This document shows, one piece after another, positions 53,192 through 63,229 of a DNA stretch of 64,000 bases (positions within the stretch are counted from its first letter, which is position 1; the number at the start of each line of letters is the position of its first letter). The stretch is from Ruegeria arenilitoris (GTDB taxonomy: Bacteria; Pseudomonadota; Alphaproteobacteria; Rhodobacterales; Rhodobacteraceae). The notes beneath the pieces are model-generated. The model saw only the letters and a list, made by a program, of their open reading frames with translations. It was not told the origin of the DNA and did not search any database. The position numbers were made by a program, and so were the translations under genes. The stretch spans positions 310,001-374,000 of the forward strand of contig NZ_WPZO01000002.1 of the NCBI RefSeq assembly GCF_013031355.1, given 5' to 3'.

Positions 53192-53437
53192 ATGAAAAAT
53201 CAAAAGTTTTCTATTAGGATTTTTCATTTTTTGGCGGCAATAGCGTTCTTGGTAGTGGTCAGATACTCTTTGCCTCTAAGGTTTTTCAACATCGAAATCC
53301 CGGAAGTCGATTTCTTGCCAAAGCCATTTGCATCCCATGAGGATTACGTCCGCTTCGCGTCAATGGCTATGGTGTTCGTTTTCATGCTGCTGCGGAACAA
53401 AATAGAACGCGACATCTCAATAGAAGTCGAGAAATAG
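53192..53437 (+). CDS. Small two-TM membrane protein
   Basis: An 81-residue protein with hydrophobic helices at about 10-27 (FHFLAAIAFLVVVRY) and 55-68 (MAMVFVFMLL). The start at 53192 has GTGGGG upstream; an alternative ATG at 53174 overlaps the nuclease stop. Family unknown. Confidence 0.55.
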   Translation: MKNQKFSIRIFHFLAAIAFLVVVRYSLPLRFFNIEIPEVDFLPKPFASHEDYVRFASMAMVFVFMLLRNKIERDISIEVEK

Positions 53438-53447
53438 GGGGGCCAAG

Positions 53448-53723
53448 ATGCTGGTTTGGAAGGTTCACGGCTGGGACGGCACCAACAATATTTATGAATC
53501 CGAATTCAGGTTCGGCTCGTTCACTGAAAAGCAGATGGGGGAGTTCTTGCGGCGTCTTGCTTGCCGTCACTTGAACCCAGATGAGATTGCGGAATGCACT
53601 CGGACTCGTCGTAAGGGTGAAGATTGCGGACTCTTACAAGTGTCCCGTGACGTATCAAACGGTCGGCTTACGCTGTCCGTAGGCGCAAGCCCATACTACA
53701 CCGCTACAGTTCGATTGGAGTAA
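53448..53723 (+). CDS. Hypothetical protein
   Basis: A 91-residue soluble protein (MLVWKVHGWDGTNNIYESEF) with GGGGGG 6 bases before its ATG, 10 bases after the previous stop. It has three cysteines and no recognised motif. Its position in a tight run of small same-strand genes supports it being real. Confidence 0.6.
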   Translation: MLVWKVHGWDGTNNIYESEFRFGSFTEKQMGEFLRRLACRHLNPDEIAECTRTRRKGEDCGLLQVSRDVSNGRLTLSVGASPYYTATVRLE

Positions 53724-53746
53724 ATTCACAATAGGGAGCAACTTTT

Positions 53747-54154
53747 TTGAAGCTGGAAATATGTAAATACAGCAATTTAAACAGCCGACAGAAAGAAAAT
53801 TATCTATTTCAGAAGCTTGCTGCGAAGCTGGCGGATTATGGGTACAACTGCATCCGTCTTAGCGATGACTGGAATGGTGCCGACTTTCTGGCAGTTCATG
53901 TGGACGGTCAATCTTTCGCAAAGATCCAAGCCAAAAGCAGGTTGTGCTTCCACAAGAAGTATCAGTTCAAGGATTTACGCATCGGTCTGTATACTCGCGG
54001 TAGAGCATTTATTTATCCCCACGATGAGTTTCTTGCTGAGGTTTTGGCGCTTGGAAAAATGTCTGGAACGAAATCTTGGGATGAACGTGGAAGATATTCG
54101 TGGTCGTCGCTGCCTGGTTGGTTCAACGAGCATTTTTCCAAATACGAGATCTAG
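53747..54154 (+). CDS. Hypothetical protein of mobile-element type
   Basis: A 135-residue soluble protein from a TTG start with GGGAG upstream. The core LNSRQKENYLFQKLAAKLAD, then LSDDWNGADFLAVHVDG and KIQAKSRLCFHKKYQFKDL, resembles a family I recall from bacterial mobile elements. The D...D-x(n)-QxK-like spacing could be a nuclease fold (PD-(D/E)XK), but this is weak. It is followed by the next small gene after 23 bases. Confidence 0.62.
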   Translation: MKLEICKYSNLNSRQKENYLFQKLAAKLADYGYNCIRLSDDWNGADFLAVHVDGQSFAKIQAKSRLCFHKKYQFKDLRIGLYTRGRAFIYPHDEFLAEVLALGKMSGTKSWDERGRYSWSSLPGWFNEHFSKYEI

Positions 54155-54177
54155 TTAGCAATACGGAGCGGCACAGG

Positions 54178-54504
54178 ATGCGTTTTCAGGTCCGCTGGCA
54201 TTTGTTTCGAAGGCCAATCTATGTGTTGGATCGCGTAGATCGTCACTACTATCTTCAGCGAATTGATAGAGTGATTGGCTGCAATGGTGATCAAACCGTC
54301 GTTAGGTATGAGGGTGAGGTCTGCAGGTTGTATCCTAAAGAGCAATTAGTGAAGTTTTATTGGCGGAAAGTCGGTACGTTCGGGAGAAAGACTAAAAGGC
54401 CAGATGCACCACGATTTATGTTGGGCAGCAGGGAAATTCTTGAGTCCGAACTTGATCTCCCCTTCCTGAAGCAATGGGAAGAGACGCTTGGGACATACTA
54501 TTAA
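54178..54504 (+). CDS. Hypothetical basic protein
   Basis: A 108-residue basic protein (MRFQVRWHLFRRPIYVLDRV). The ATG at 54178 has GGAG upstream; the longer open frame upstream overlaps the previous gene and is unlikely. Rich in Arg, Tyr and Trp. No recognised family. Confidence 0.5.
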   Translation: MRFQVRWHLFRRPIYVLDRVDRHYYLQRIDRVIGCNGDQTVVRYEGEVCRLYPKEQLVKFYWRKVGTFGRKTKRPDAPRFMLGSREILESELDLPFLKQWEETLGTYY

Positions 54505-54527
54505 CAAATAGGAAGAGAAGCGAACGC

Positions 54528-54683
54528 ATGGGAATTGTATTGCCACTTCTGATATTCGTCGCACTGGCCCTCATACTAGCTCCAACGATCATACAGATGT
54601 GGCGGAACGGTGATAGGGAACTGACCATCGGGCTTGTTGTCTGTGTATTCGCTTTGCCGATACTGTTGAGAATATTCACTTAA
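54528..54683 (+). CDS. Very small two-TM membrane protein
   Basis: A 51-residue protein with two hydrophobic helices (LPLLIFVALALILAPTII and LTIGLVVCVFALPILL). The start at 54528 has GGAAGAGAAG upstream. Family unknown; it might be a small toxin-like or holin-like membrane peptide. Confidence 0.5.
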   Translation: MGIVLPLLIFVALALILAPTIIQMWRNGDRELTIGLVVCVFALPILLRIFT

Positions 54684-54695
54684 AGGAGATAGGAA

Positions 54696-54923
54696 ATGGC
54701 AGATGTGAAGCTGGTTCTAGTGTTTAAGAGCGGCGCGGTTCATTCGCTCATTTGCGACCACACTCGTGCGGAAGACATCGCAAGCGATTTTTACAATGAG
54801 ACTGGGACAAACCCTGATGTAACTGGCTCGAACATCAATCACGCTCTTTATGCCAACGGATCTGGGTTGATAAGAGCGCGCGCAGCCGATCTTTCCGCTG
54901 TGCTCGTAGAGAAAGCGACATAA
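54696..54923 (+). CDS. Hypothetical protein
   Basis: A 75-residue soluble protein (MADVKLVLVFKSGAVHSLIC) with AAGGAG 6 bases before the ATG and 12 bases after the previous stop. No recognised motif. The translation signal is good and the operon position consistent. Confidence 0.6.
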   Translation: MADVKLVLVFKSGAVHSLICDHTRAEDIASDFYNETGTNPDVTGSNINHALYANGSGLIRARAADLSAVLVEKAT

Positions 54924-54936
54924 CCCAAGGGAGGCT

Positions 54937-55137
54937 TTGGAGCAGGGTGTCTCAAACAAATGGAGAGAACCTGATGAAAGCTCTCAACCTCATGTGAAAG
55001 ATCAGGAGGGCGAATTTCAACTCGCCCCCCCAAATGTGACCGCTTTGCTATTGCGAGCTAAAGCTGAGATGATTTCTAAAGATCAAGAGCGACTCCAAAC
55101 GTTGCGTTCCCTGTGCCCGCGTCAGAGTGACCAGTAA
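54937..55137 (+). CDS. Doubtful small ORF at the end of the run
   Basis: A 66-residue frame from a TTG, with GGGAGG close upstream. It overlaps the convergent 493-aa gene by 62 bases and contains a 6-bp hairpin GGGCGA/TCGCCC (55008-55027) that might instead be a transcript end. Coding status uncertain. Confidence 0.3.
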   Translation: MEQGVSNKWREPDESSQPHVKDQEGEFQLAPPNVTALLLRAKAEMISKDQERLQTLRSLCPRQSDQ

Positions 55138-56557
55138 GTCCTGGAAGAAGATCCGCCACCTCGGCCAGCAACCCAAGTTCAGCAATCGGAATTCTGGAAA
55201 CGGATACCGCTCTGCGGGCCAAGGTAGGTAATAGCTTCTCGACTACTTTCTCGAGGATCCAATTTGCCACAGAGGACAGAGGCCATGGCAGGGTGCTGGC
55301 GAAGGAAAAATTATAGGCATTCGCTTCGTAGACGCGGGAAACAAACACTATGTCTCTTCTTCGTGGATCATAGGAAATTGAGAATTCGACACCGAGGTCT
55401 ACTCCACCTGTGAACCGAGCACCAATCGCCTCATACCAAATACTACCAATCTTTATTCCTGCTCCTGCTTGCCCCGCTGTGAACAAAGAAGTCCGAAGCT
55501 GAAACACAATTGGCCACAAGCTCACAAGGTCGAGCTTCAAAGGCCCATCCAGAGCAGCCGTAAGAGAGTAATGGGTGAAGAATGGACCATGCCGTCGTCT
55601 ATCATTGGTATTGACTGCAGGCTTTAGCGCACCATCAAAATTTACTTGCAGTAAGTTCACTGGCGTGAACAAAAAAACATGTCCAATGTCCAAGGGATTA
55701 TCTGGGAGAGGAACTGGCCATTGGTAGTCTGGATAATTATCGTCCAACGATCCACCAACACTTAACGCGCTTGGATCCTCACCCAACTTTTGAGACTGAT
55801 CCGAGGACAAGCTTGTGACTTCATCGCCATCAAATGTGGAACGTGCTCGCGCTCCACCACCGCCCGATGGCTTGTAAGATGGGCAATTGTCAAAATTCAA
55901 AGCCGAGGAAGCGGAGAACATCAGAAGGCCAGACTCGACTTCAAATCGAGAGTCATTGCCAAAGACTACTCCAACAAAAATTTCAAGGAAGTCCGGCAAT
56001 TCCAGGGCTTCAATAACAGAGCGAGCCATGGGAGATGCAGCATTCAAGATTGCTGCCCGAATAAATATTTTTAGGTCGTCCCAGTCATCTTCGTCGAAGG
56101 AATAAGGCGAAGCTTCAAACATATCCTTCAGGTTGGCGTCGGTTTCCCAAATATAGTCTAGAGCGCTTGGGGTGTGCTTGTCAGAAAGAGGCGTTATGGT
56201 GATTTTTCGATCTACAAAATCGAATAATCCGATGACCTCCGAATAAGATATCCGGACGTTCGCGACAGCGTGTGTATCGATTTTCATCGCAAACGTGATC
56301 TCAAAATTGCTTATCTTTAGCGCAGCTCTCCCATTAACCTGGGTAAAATTCAGCTGTACTGTGGAAAGGTCTACGTTTGCGTCAAAAGCCACGTCGTAGC
56401 CTTTGAAAGTTTCATTTGATGGCATGTTCTGAAACGCAGTGCTGGAGCTACTGACTTGCTCTCGCAGGATACGTTCAATGATATCTATTGATATCCCGAT
56501 CCCAGCATCTTCGTTGCAAAAATTTTCCAGAAACGTGTGTGCATCTTGTGGGCGCAT
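55076..56557 (-). CDS. Large hypothetical protein, beta-rich
   Basis: A 493-residue protein without signal peptide. It starts MRPQDAHTFLENFCNEDAGI and alternates beta-type hydrophobic strands with polar loops (VDLSTVQLNFTQVNGRAALK; GLLMFSASSALNF). A glycine/serine-rich linker sits near residue 240. The C-terminal third has amphipathic helices (LPWPLSSVANWILEKVVEKL). This looks like a lipid- or membrane-binding beta sandwich, but no family is recognised. It is the rightmost element gene and transcribed inward, a usual place for cargo. Composition is unlike the phage genes. Confidence 0.65.
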   Translation of the reverse strand: MRPQDAHTFLENFCNEDAGIGISIDIIERILREQVSSSSTAFQNMPSNETFKGYDVAFDANVDLSTVQLNFTQVNGRAALKISNFEITFAMKIDTHAVANVRISYSEVIGLFDFVDRKITITPLSDKHTPSALDYIWETDANLKDMFEASPYSFDEDDWDDLKIFIRAAILNAASPMARSVIEALELPDFLEIFVGVVFGNDSRFEVESGLLMFSASSALNFDNCPSYKPSGGGGARARSTFDGDEVTSLSSDQSQKLGEDPSALSVGGSLDDNYPDYQWPVPLPDNPLDIGHVFLFTPVNLLQVNFDGALKPAVNTNDRRRHGPFFTHYSLTAALDGPLKLDLVSLWPIVFQLRTSLFTAGQAGAGIKIGSIWYEAIGARFTGGVDLGVEFSISYDPRRRDIVFVSRVYEANAYNFSFASTLPWPLSSVANWILEKVVEKLLPTLARRAVSVSRIPIAELGLLAEVADLLPGLTGHSDAGTGNATFGVALDL

Positions 56558-56868
56558 AATGCCCTCCTAACCAAAAATATGTTTCTAAAACTAGAAATGC
56601 GAGGTTGCCGATATGGCACCCTGATTTCGTACCTTTGAGCTTAGCAACAACTTAGAGTGTAGCAAAGATTGTGTTTGAGCGCGGCTAATTGGCAATGACC
56701 GCACTACAAGTGGATGCGTGAATAGGTAACGGCCTTGAATTGCAAAAAGGAAAGAAAGAGGAGCGGTACTTAGGTCGAAAAAGGTCACTCACACTTTCAC
56801 CATACGTTCTTGATATGTTTGTGTGAGTAAAAAACGCTAAGCGGCTGAAATCAAACAAAGTCGATTTA
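56558..56868. other. Right end of the element, non-coding
   Basis: 310 bases between the last element gene and attR. It holds the right subterminal repeats (56787-56831) and probably the promoter of the 493-aa gene. No other feature. Confidence 0.5.
56787..56831. repeat. Right subterminal arm-type repeats of the tRNA-Leu element
   Basis: ACTCACACTTTCAC at 56787-56800 and TACGTTCT at 56803-56810 repeat the left-end blocks in direct orientation. GTGTGAGT at 56821-56828, followed by AAA, is an inverted copy of the TTTACTCACA box. Candidate integrase arm sites. Confidence 0.6.
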
Positions 56869-56924
56869 ACTTAAAATCCCTCGTCCTAGGACTTGCGGGT
56901 TCGATCCCCGCCATCCGCACCACT
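56869..56924 (+). repeat. attR: 56-bp copy of tRNA-Leu 3' part
   Basis: Identical to 46970-47025. Only the part from the anticodon loop to the CCA end is present, so it is not a functional tRNA gene. Confidence 0.93.
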
Positions 56925-56931
56925 CAACCTG

Positions 56932-57429
56932 TCAGACCGGGAAACCCAGCTGAGTGATCAGCCGCCAGATATCGCGGTTCGCGGCAGAGAGCTGTGCCAC
57001 GATGTCTTCGATCTCCTGAATGGCCTTTTCGTCAACTGTATCCTCGCGCCCCAGTTTTATGTCGGTCTTTCGATCCGCGATACGCATCAGGATTGTCTTG
57101 GGGTTTCCGCTGTCGGCATCGAACGAGTAGATGCAGTGATTGTATCTGTTGCGGATGAAGGACAGTTTGGTCAGCCGCTGGGTATGCTCCAGAATCGGAT
57201 CGCGGATTTCGGCCGGTCGGCCGTCCATCTTGGCAAGCCGCTCGACCAGATCGATCCGGGCGCGCGTGGTGTTGAGGGTCAGGAAGATGATGACCGCGAC
57301 ATCCTTGTTGGTGCCGCTCAGGCCGGCGATCAGGTGGATCAACAGGCTTTCCGTGTTGGTCCACATGTAGTTCAACTTGCCGACCAGCAGGATCAGGCGG
57401 TCAAAACGGGTTTCGAGCGTTTCAGTCAA
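56932..57429 (-). CDS. Conserved hypothetical helical protein
   Basis: A 165-residue all-helical soluble protein (MTETLETRFDRLILLVGKLN; later LSFIRNRYNHCIYSFDADSG). Its stop is 7 bases outside attR. Its start overlaps the LuxR-type gene by 8 bases, so it is cotranscribed and coupled with that regulator. No family recognised; the RNRYNH stretch recalls HEPN-like helical domains, but the full motif is not clear. Confidence 0.7.
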   Translation of the reverse strand: MTETLETRFDRLILLVGKLNYMWTNTESLLIHLIAGLSGTNKDVAVIIFLTLNTTRARIDLVERLAKMDGRPAEIRDPILEHTQRLTKLSFIRNRYNHCIYSFDADSGNPKTILMRIADRKTDIKLGREDTVDEKAIQEIEDIVAQLSAANRDIWRLITQLGFPV

Positions 57430-58189
57430 TGGTCTGACTATGCGTTTGGTCTGCAGTCACTTCGAAATAGAACTGCGCGGCTGCAGTCCTGTTGCTGACG
57501 CCTATCTTGCCCGCAACATTGTGCATGTGCAGCTTTACCGTGTGCTCGGTGATGCCGAGGTTGGCTGCGATGATCTTATTACTTTGACCTTTCGAGACCA
57601 GTTGCAGAACCTGTTTTTCCCGCCGCGTCAGTCGCGAGTAGATTGGATGAGGTTCATTCGGTCTCGGCTTCGGCTCTACGGGGCTTTCGCTCAGCAGGCG
57701 GTGTTTGCTCTGACGGCGGGGCGCAGAGACACAATCGGCAAGGAAGCTGGGCAGGTAAAGCTCTTCGTGCATCAGCAGCCGCAAGATCGAGCGCCAAACG
57801 TCCGGCGCGACATTCATAGGAAGGTACCCGATATCTCCGAACTGAGCCCGGTCCCAGGTTTTGAACAATGACCGCGCGGCGTCTTCCTTGCGGTAGGCGA
57901 AAGCCAGACAGCCTGTCCCGGCGGCTTCGGTATAGGCGCTCGGGCGGGTAAGCAGATCATCCAGCATGATCTGATCAACCACCACCACCTTGCCGGCAAC
58001 CGAGCCCGGTTCTCCTATCCGTTTCAGATCGGCAATGTCCTCATAGCGGTGCGCGGACACGCCGAACTCCGACTGAACACTTCGTAGAGTTTGATTTGAA
58101 TAGAAGAGTTCCTTGCCGATGAAATTGATCGAAAAGTCCTCGGAACAAACGCTTAGTTGGGCAGCACTATCCTGCAACGGATTGCTCAT
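57422..58189 (-). CDS. LuxR/FixJ-type response regulator-like transcription factor
   Basis: A 255-residue regulator. The C-terminal LuxR helix-turn-helix is clear (LTRREKQVLQLVSKGQSNK ... ITEHTVKLHMHNVAGKIGV). The N-terminal ~150 residues may be a degenerate receiver-like fold (VVVVDQIMLDDLL at the would-be phosphorylation region) and do not show an intact acidic pocket; they are not an autoinducer domain. It is upstream of, and divergent from, the type I secretion locus, with a CtrA-type site 69 bases before its start. Similar regulators control exopolysaccharide or adhesin genes. It probably regulates the locus to its right. Confidence 0.87.
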   Translation of the reverse strand: MSNPLQDSAAQLSVCSEDFSINFIGKELFYSNQTLRSVQSEFGVSAHRYEDIADLKRIGEPGSVAGKVVVVDQIMLDDLLTRPSAYTEAAGTGCLAFAYRKEDAARSLFKTWDRAQFGDIGYLPMNVAPDVWRSILRLLMHEELYLPSFLADCVSAPRRQSKHRLLSESPVEPKPRPNEPHPIYSRLTRREKQVLQLVSKGQSNKIIAANLGITEHTVKLHMHNVAGKIGVSNRTAAAQFYFEVTADQTHSQTID

Positions 58190-58789
58190 AACTTCCCCCT
58201 ATAAACACACGCCACCAAATCTGCGGCGAAATCGTAAAACAACACGCGGTGCTTAAATTAACGGTAAATTAACATCTATTCCCAAGTAACTATACCTGAA
58301 AGTCTATTTTTCATCAACTTTCCGTGTTGTCCTGCCGATAGGGATTAGAACTTTAGTATAGGTTCCTCCTCGGCCCTCTCAAAAAAGTACTGCAAAAATA
58401 TAGCCTTAACCGATCGGCCGAAATTCCGCCCTGTTTTCGTGCCTATGCGCGGTTTCTCAGAGTTAATATTATTAGTAGCTAATGAAAACAGTATTTTACC
58501 CGGATTAGTGCTTTCGGGCAGCTATTCAGACCGCCTTCCTGCTGCAACCATGTTCCTGCTTCAATTTGGGAAGCTTCGTTCCTGACGGGTCTGCGATTCG
58601 CAATTTTTAGCGCGCTTCAATACCGCAGACAGCGCATCGGCTTAGCCGGGAAAGGGAGGTGGAAAAACTTCACAGAAGAAACAGCACCAGGTGTGTTTTG
58701 CGCCCGCGTGTCCAAAGTTTGTTTCAACCGCGTCGGTAGCCGTTTTGTAGATGAATGACGGTCAGACGCTTAATAAGTGGAAAATTGAT
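58190..58789. other. AT-rich divergent intergenic region of the secretion locus
   Basis: 600 bases between the LuxR-type gene and the Asp/Gly-repeat gene. It contains the CtrA-type site (58258-58273) and several AT-rich blocks near 58460-58500. A long leader before the repeat gene is likely. Confidence 0.5.
58258..58273 (+). promoter_or_regulatory. CtrA-type binding site TTAA-N7-TTAAC
   Basis: TTAA (58258-58261), exactly seven bases, then TTAAC (58269-58273): a perfect match to the alphaproteobacterial CtrA consensus. An 11-bp-period direct repeat of TAAATTAAC (58254-58262 and 58265-58273) underlies it. It sits 69 bases upstream of the LuxR-type start. Confidence 0.65.
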
Positions 58790-61105
<2,316 letters not shown>

Positions 61106-61112
61106 TTGGAGA

Positions 61113-61136
61113 CAGAGCCCGCTCAGGCGGGCTCTG
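61113..61136 (+). terminator. Strong hairpin 1 after the repeat gene
   Basis: A 10-bp perfect stem CAGAGCCCGC/GCGGGCTCTG with loop TCAG, 8 bases after the stop. No long T-tract. Likely a partial terminator or RNA stabiliser. Confidence 0.75.
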
Positions 61137-61153
61137 ACCTCTTTAAAGAAAAC

Positions 61154-61180
61154 GCCGAGGCCGCGCTAGGCGGCCTCGGC
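61154..61180 (+). terminator. Strong hairpin 2 before the acidic repeat gene
   Basis: An 11-bp perfect stem GCCGAGGCCGC/GCGGCCTCGGC with a 5-base loop. It lies 53 bases before the next start. With hairpin 1 it separates expression of the two genes. Confidence 0.75.
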
Positions 61181-61233
61181 CCAGCTGAACCTAATCCGGA
61201 AATTTCAGGCCGGTGCGGGGAGAGGAAACCGAT

Positions 61234-63192
61234 ATGTCGCTAGACAGTATTACGGAACAAATTGCGCATTTCGTTGGAACATTTGAGTTAACGACTGAAC
61301 AGGCCCGGCTGCGTGACCAGTACGAAGAATTTACCACGCTGCGTCGAAAAGCTGAGCTTGAAGAACTGGAAGATCCCACACGCATTAAAGTCAAAGCCGA
61401 TCTGAAGTTGGACCCGGGAAATTACGACCCGCTGCCTTACAAGTTTTCCGGCGTAAAAGCCGATGTCCCCCCACCACCTGCGATACCTGGCCCGATTGAA
61501 GACACCAGTGTGTCCTTTGGCCCCGATTTCGTCCCGGATGCATATTTTCCCGATGCGCAGTTTTCGGCCATGACGCAGCTGAACGTCGTGATGAAGCCGG
61601 TTTTCGAAACCGAACTCATCGGCTCGGCTGTTACGTACACGTTCCAGAAAATTCAACTGAATGACAACGACACCGTGGGCGAAGGGGACTTCCGCGATGT
61701 CGAGGCGCTGATGGCGCAGGGTCAAGCTACGCTGCAGGTGGCGTTGTCCCTGCACGCGGTGACACCCCCGTCGATCCATATAATGGACTACCAGTCCGGC
61801 GAAGCGGTCGAGCTATTGCTGGATCAGATTTATACGCCCGTGAACGTCGAAATTGACGGTATCACGGTGCATCAGTTCCTGGGCGAAGGCGCCACTGGCA
61901 TGATCGTGAACGGCGAGCATGTCGATGAAATGCCTGATTTTCTGGAATTGATCCCAGAGCACCACAAAGCGGACATTGAGGAAGAAGAAGAGGACGAGCT
62001 TTCCGAGGCGTTGCCAGCCGAGTGGGACCAGTCCGAAGACCTCGAATTCGAGGACGGCCATTCCGTCGTCGCGGGCGGCAATTGGGCCGTCAACGAGGTT
62101 TCGGTCTCTGTCGGTTGGGTTGACGCGCCCAATATCGTGGTCGGCGGAAACTCGGTGAACCTGACCGTGGTTAGCCAGGTCGCCGTTGTTGTGGATGTCG
62201 ATGAAGGTGAAGAAGGCGTCCAGAGCGAAACGCATGTGGTGCAGGCGTCCGAGATCAATTCTGAATCGCATGTTGCGCCCTGGTTGGAAGACAATGTCGC
62301 AGAAGAAGGCGAGGAAGGCGAGGAGGCCGAAGACCCCCTCGTCGTGATCGACTGGATCAGTGGCGATCTGCTGGTAACGAACTTCATCAAGCAAGTTATC
62401 GACGCCACGGATATCGACCAGATTTCTGCCGAAATCACGGCATCGTCCACTGCGTATACGTTGGGTGACAACATCCTGACCAACGTGACCGACATCCTTC
62501 AGCTCGGCTCTTTCTATGACTTGATCATCATCGGCGGTGACATGATCTCGATCGATGTCGTGAACCAGACCATCGTGTTGATGGACAGTGATGTGGTTCA
62601 CGGTGCAAGCCCGACCGATGCAGAAGACAACCTGGTGATGAACAAGGTCTCACTGAAGGCCGAGGGTGAAGATACCCACGAAGCGTTGAGCCAGAACATG
62701 GCCAGTACAATCGAAATGCAGGAAGTCGATTCCGATGCGCTCGAGGATGCTCTGCTGAACGATCCCATGTATGCCGGAACCGAACTGGTCCGGGTGCTCA
62801 AGATCGAAGGCGACCTGTTGCAGGTCAACGTGATCGAACAGGTGACCTTGCTGCAGGATGACGACGACGTTTATATCGACAACCCGGGCGGGCAAGAGGT
62901 TTCAGCCTTGGGTGCCGGCAACGCTCTTTTGAACTCGGCCAATGTGACCAAGATGGGTGTCGACTCTGTCGTTATGGCTCAGGAAGAAGAGTATTCTGAA
63001 GTGATGTTGCATCAGGCAAGCTTGATCGACAGCCCGGAAGAAGAAAACAGCGAACTGGCCAACGAAGCGATTGCGATCCTGATGGAAGAGGTCGATGCGG
63101 CAGGCGATGCTGAAAACCAGTCCGGCGCGTCTACTCTGACCTCCTCTGAGATGGCTGCCATCGACGACGGCCTACAAACTATGCTAGCGTAG
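61234..63192 (+). CDS. Acidic beta-repeat protein of the type I secretion locus
   Basis: A 652-residue acidic protein (MSLDSITEQIAHFVGTFELT). The start has GAGG 8 bases upstream; an earlier in-frame start at 61213 does not. After a charged N-terminal region it carries at least four imperfect units of the form G(D/N)xLxxNxIxQVxxLxDxD: GNSVNLTVVSQVAVVVDVDE, GDLLVTNFIKQVIDATDID, GDMISIDVVNQTIVLMDSDV and GDLLQVNVIEQVTLLQDDDD. Acidic EEGEEGEE linkers separate some. No Sec signal. It lies between the Asp/Gly-repeat gene and the ABC transporter gene, 37 bases before the latter. It could be a second substrate, a chaperone or a scaffold; no family is recognised. Confidence 0.78.
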   Translation: MSLDSITEQIAHFVGTFELTTEQARLRDQYEEFTTLRRKAELEELEDPTRIKVKADLKLDPGNYDPLPYKFSGVKADVPPPPAIPGPIEDTSVSFGPDFVPDAYFPDAQFSAMTQLNVVMKPVFETELIGSAVTYTFQKIQLNDNDTVGEGDFRDVEALMAQGQATLQVALSLHAVTPPSIHIMDYQSGEAVELLLDQIYTPVNVEIDGITVHQFLGEGATGMIVNGEHVDEMPDFLELIPEHHKADIEEEEEDELSEALPAEWDQSEDLEFEDGHSVVAGGNWAVNEVSVSVGWVDAPNIVVGGNSVNLTVVSQVAVVVDVDEGEEGVQSETHVVQASEINSESHVAPWLEDNVAEEGEEGEEAEDPLVVIDWISGDLLVTNFIKQVIDATDIDQISAEITASSTAYTLGDNILTNVTDILQLGSFYDLIIIGGDMISIDVVNQTIVLMDSDVVHGASPTDAEDNLVMNKVSLKAEGEDTHEALSQNMASTIEMQEVDSDALEDALLNDPMYAGTELVRVLKIEGDLLQVNVIEQVTLLQDDDDVYIDNPGGQEVSALGAGNALLNSANVTKMGVDSVVMAQEEEYSEVMLHQASLIDSPEEENSELANEAIAILMEEVDAAGDAENQSGASTLTSSEMAAIDDGLQTMLA

Positions 63193-63229
63193 TAACCCTG
63201 TTTGTTACGAGTGACCTGAAAGTTTTAAC

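Larger units (their letters stand above)
47026..56924. mobile_element. 9.9-kb integrated element in tRNA-Leu(TAA), phage-derived, no integrase seen
   Basis: The element is bounded by the 56-bp att repeats. Content from left to right: DUF2235 hydrolase, a small phage-type gene, DUF1064, a Mor-like regulator, an IGHNRPP protein (minus strand), GH108 lysozyme, a holin-like protein, thermonuclease, six or seven small unknowns, and a 493-aa unknown (minus strand). No integrase, replication, terminase or capsid gene is recognisable. It is either a decayed prophage, a satellite-like element using a helper, or an island whose integrase was lost. Probable arm-type repeats lie just inside both ends. 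Confidence 0.85.

Noticed and set aside
56869-56924. Second tRNA-Leu gene
   Set aside because: The 5' half, including the acceptor 5' strand and D arm, is missing; it is the duplicated 3' end at attR.
61813-62601. 262-residue minus-strand frame inside the acidic repeat gene
   Set aside because: It is a His/Asp-rich shadow of the plus-strand coding sequence, without start signal or family similarity.
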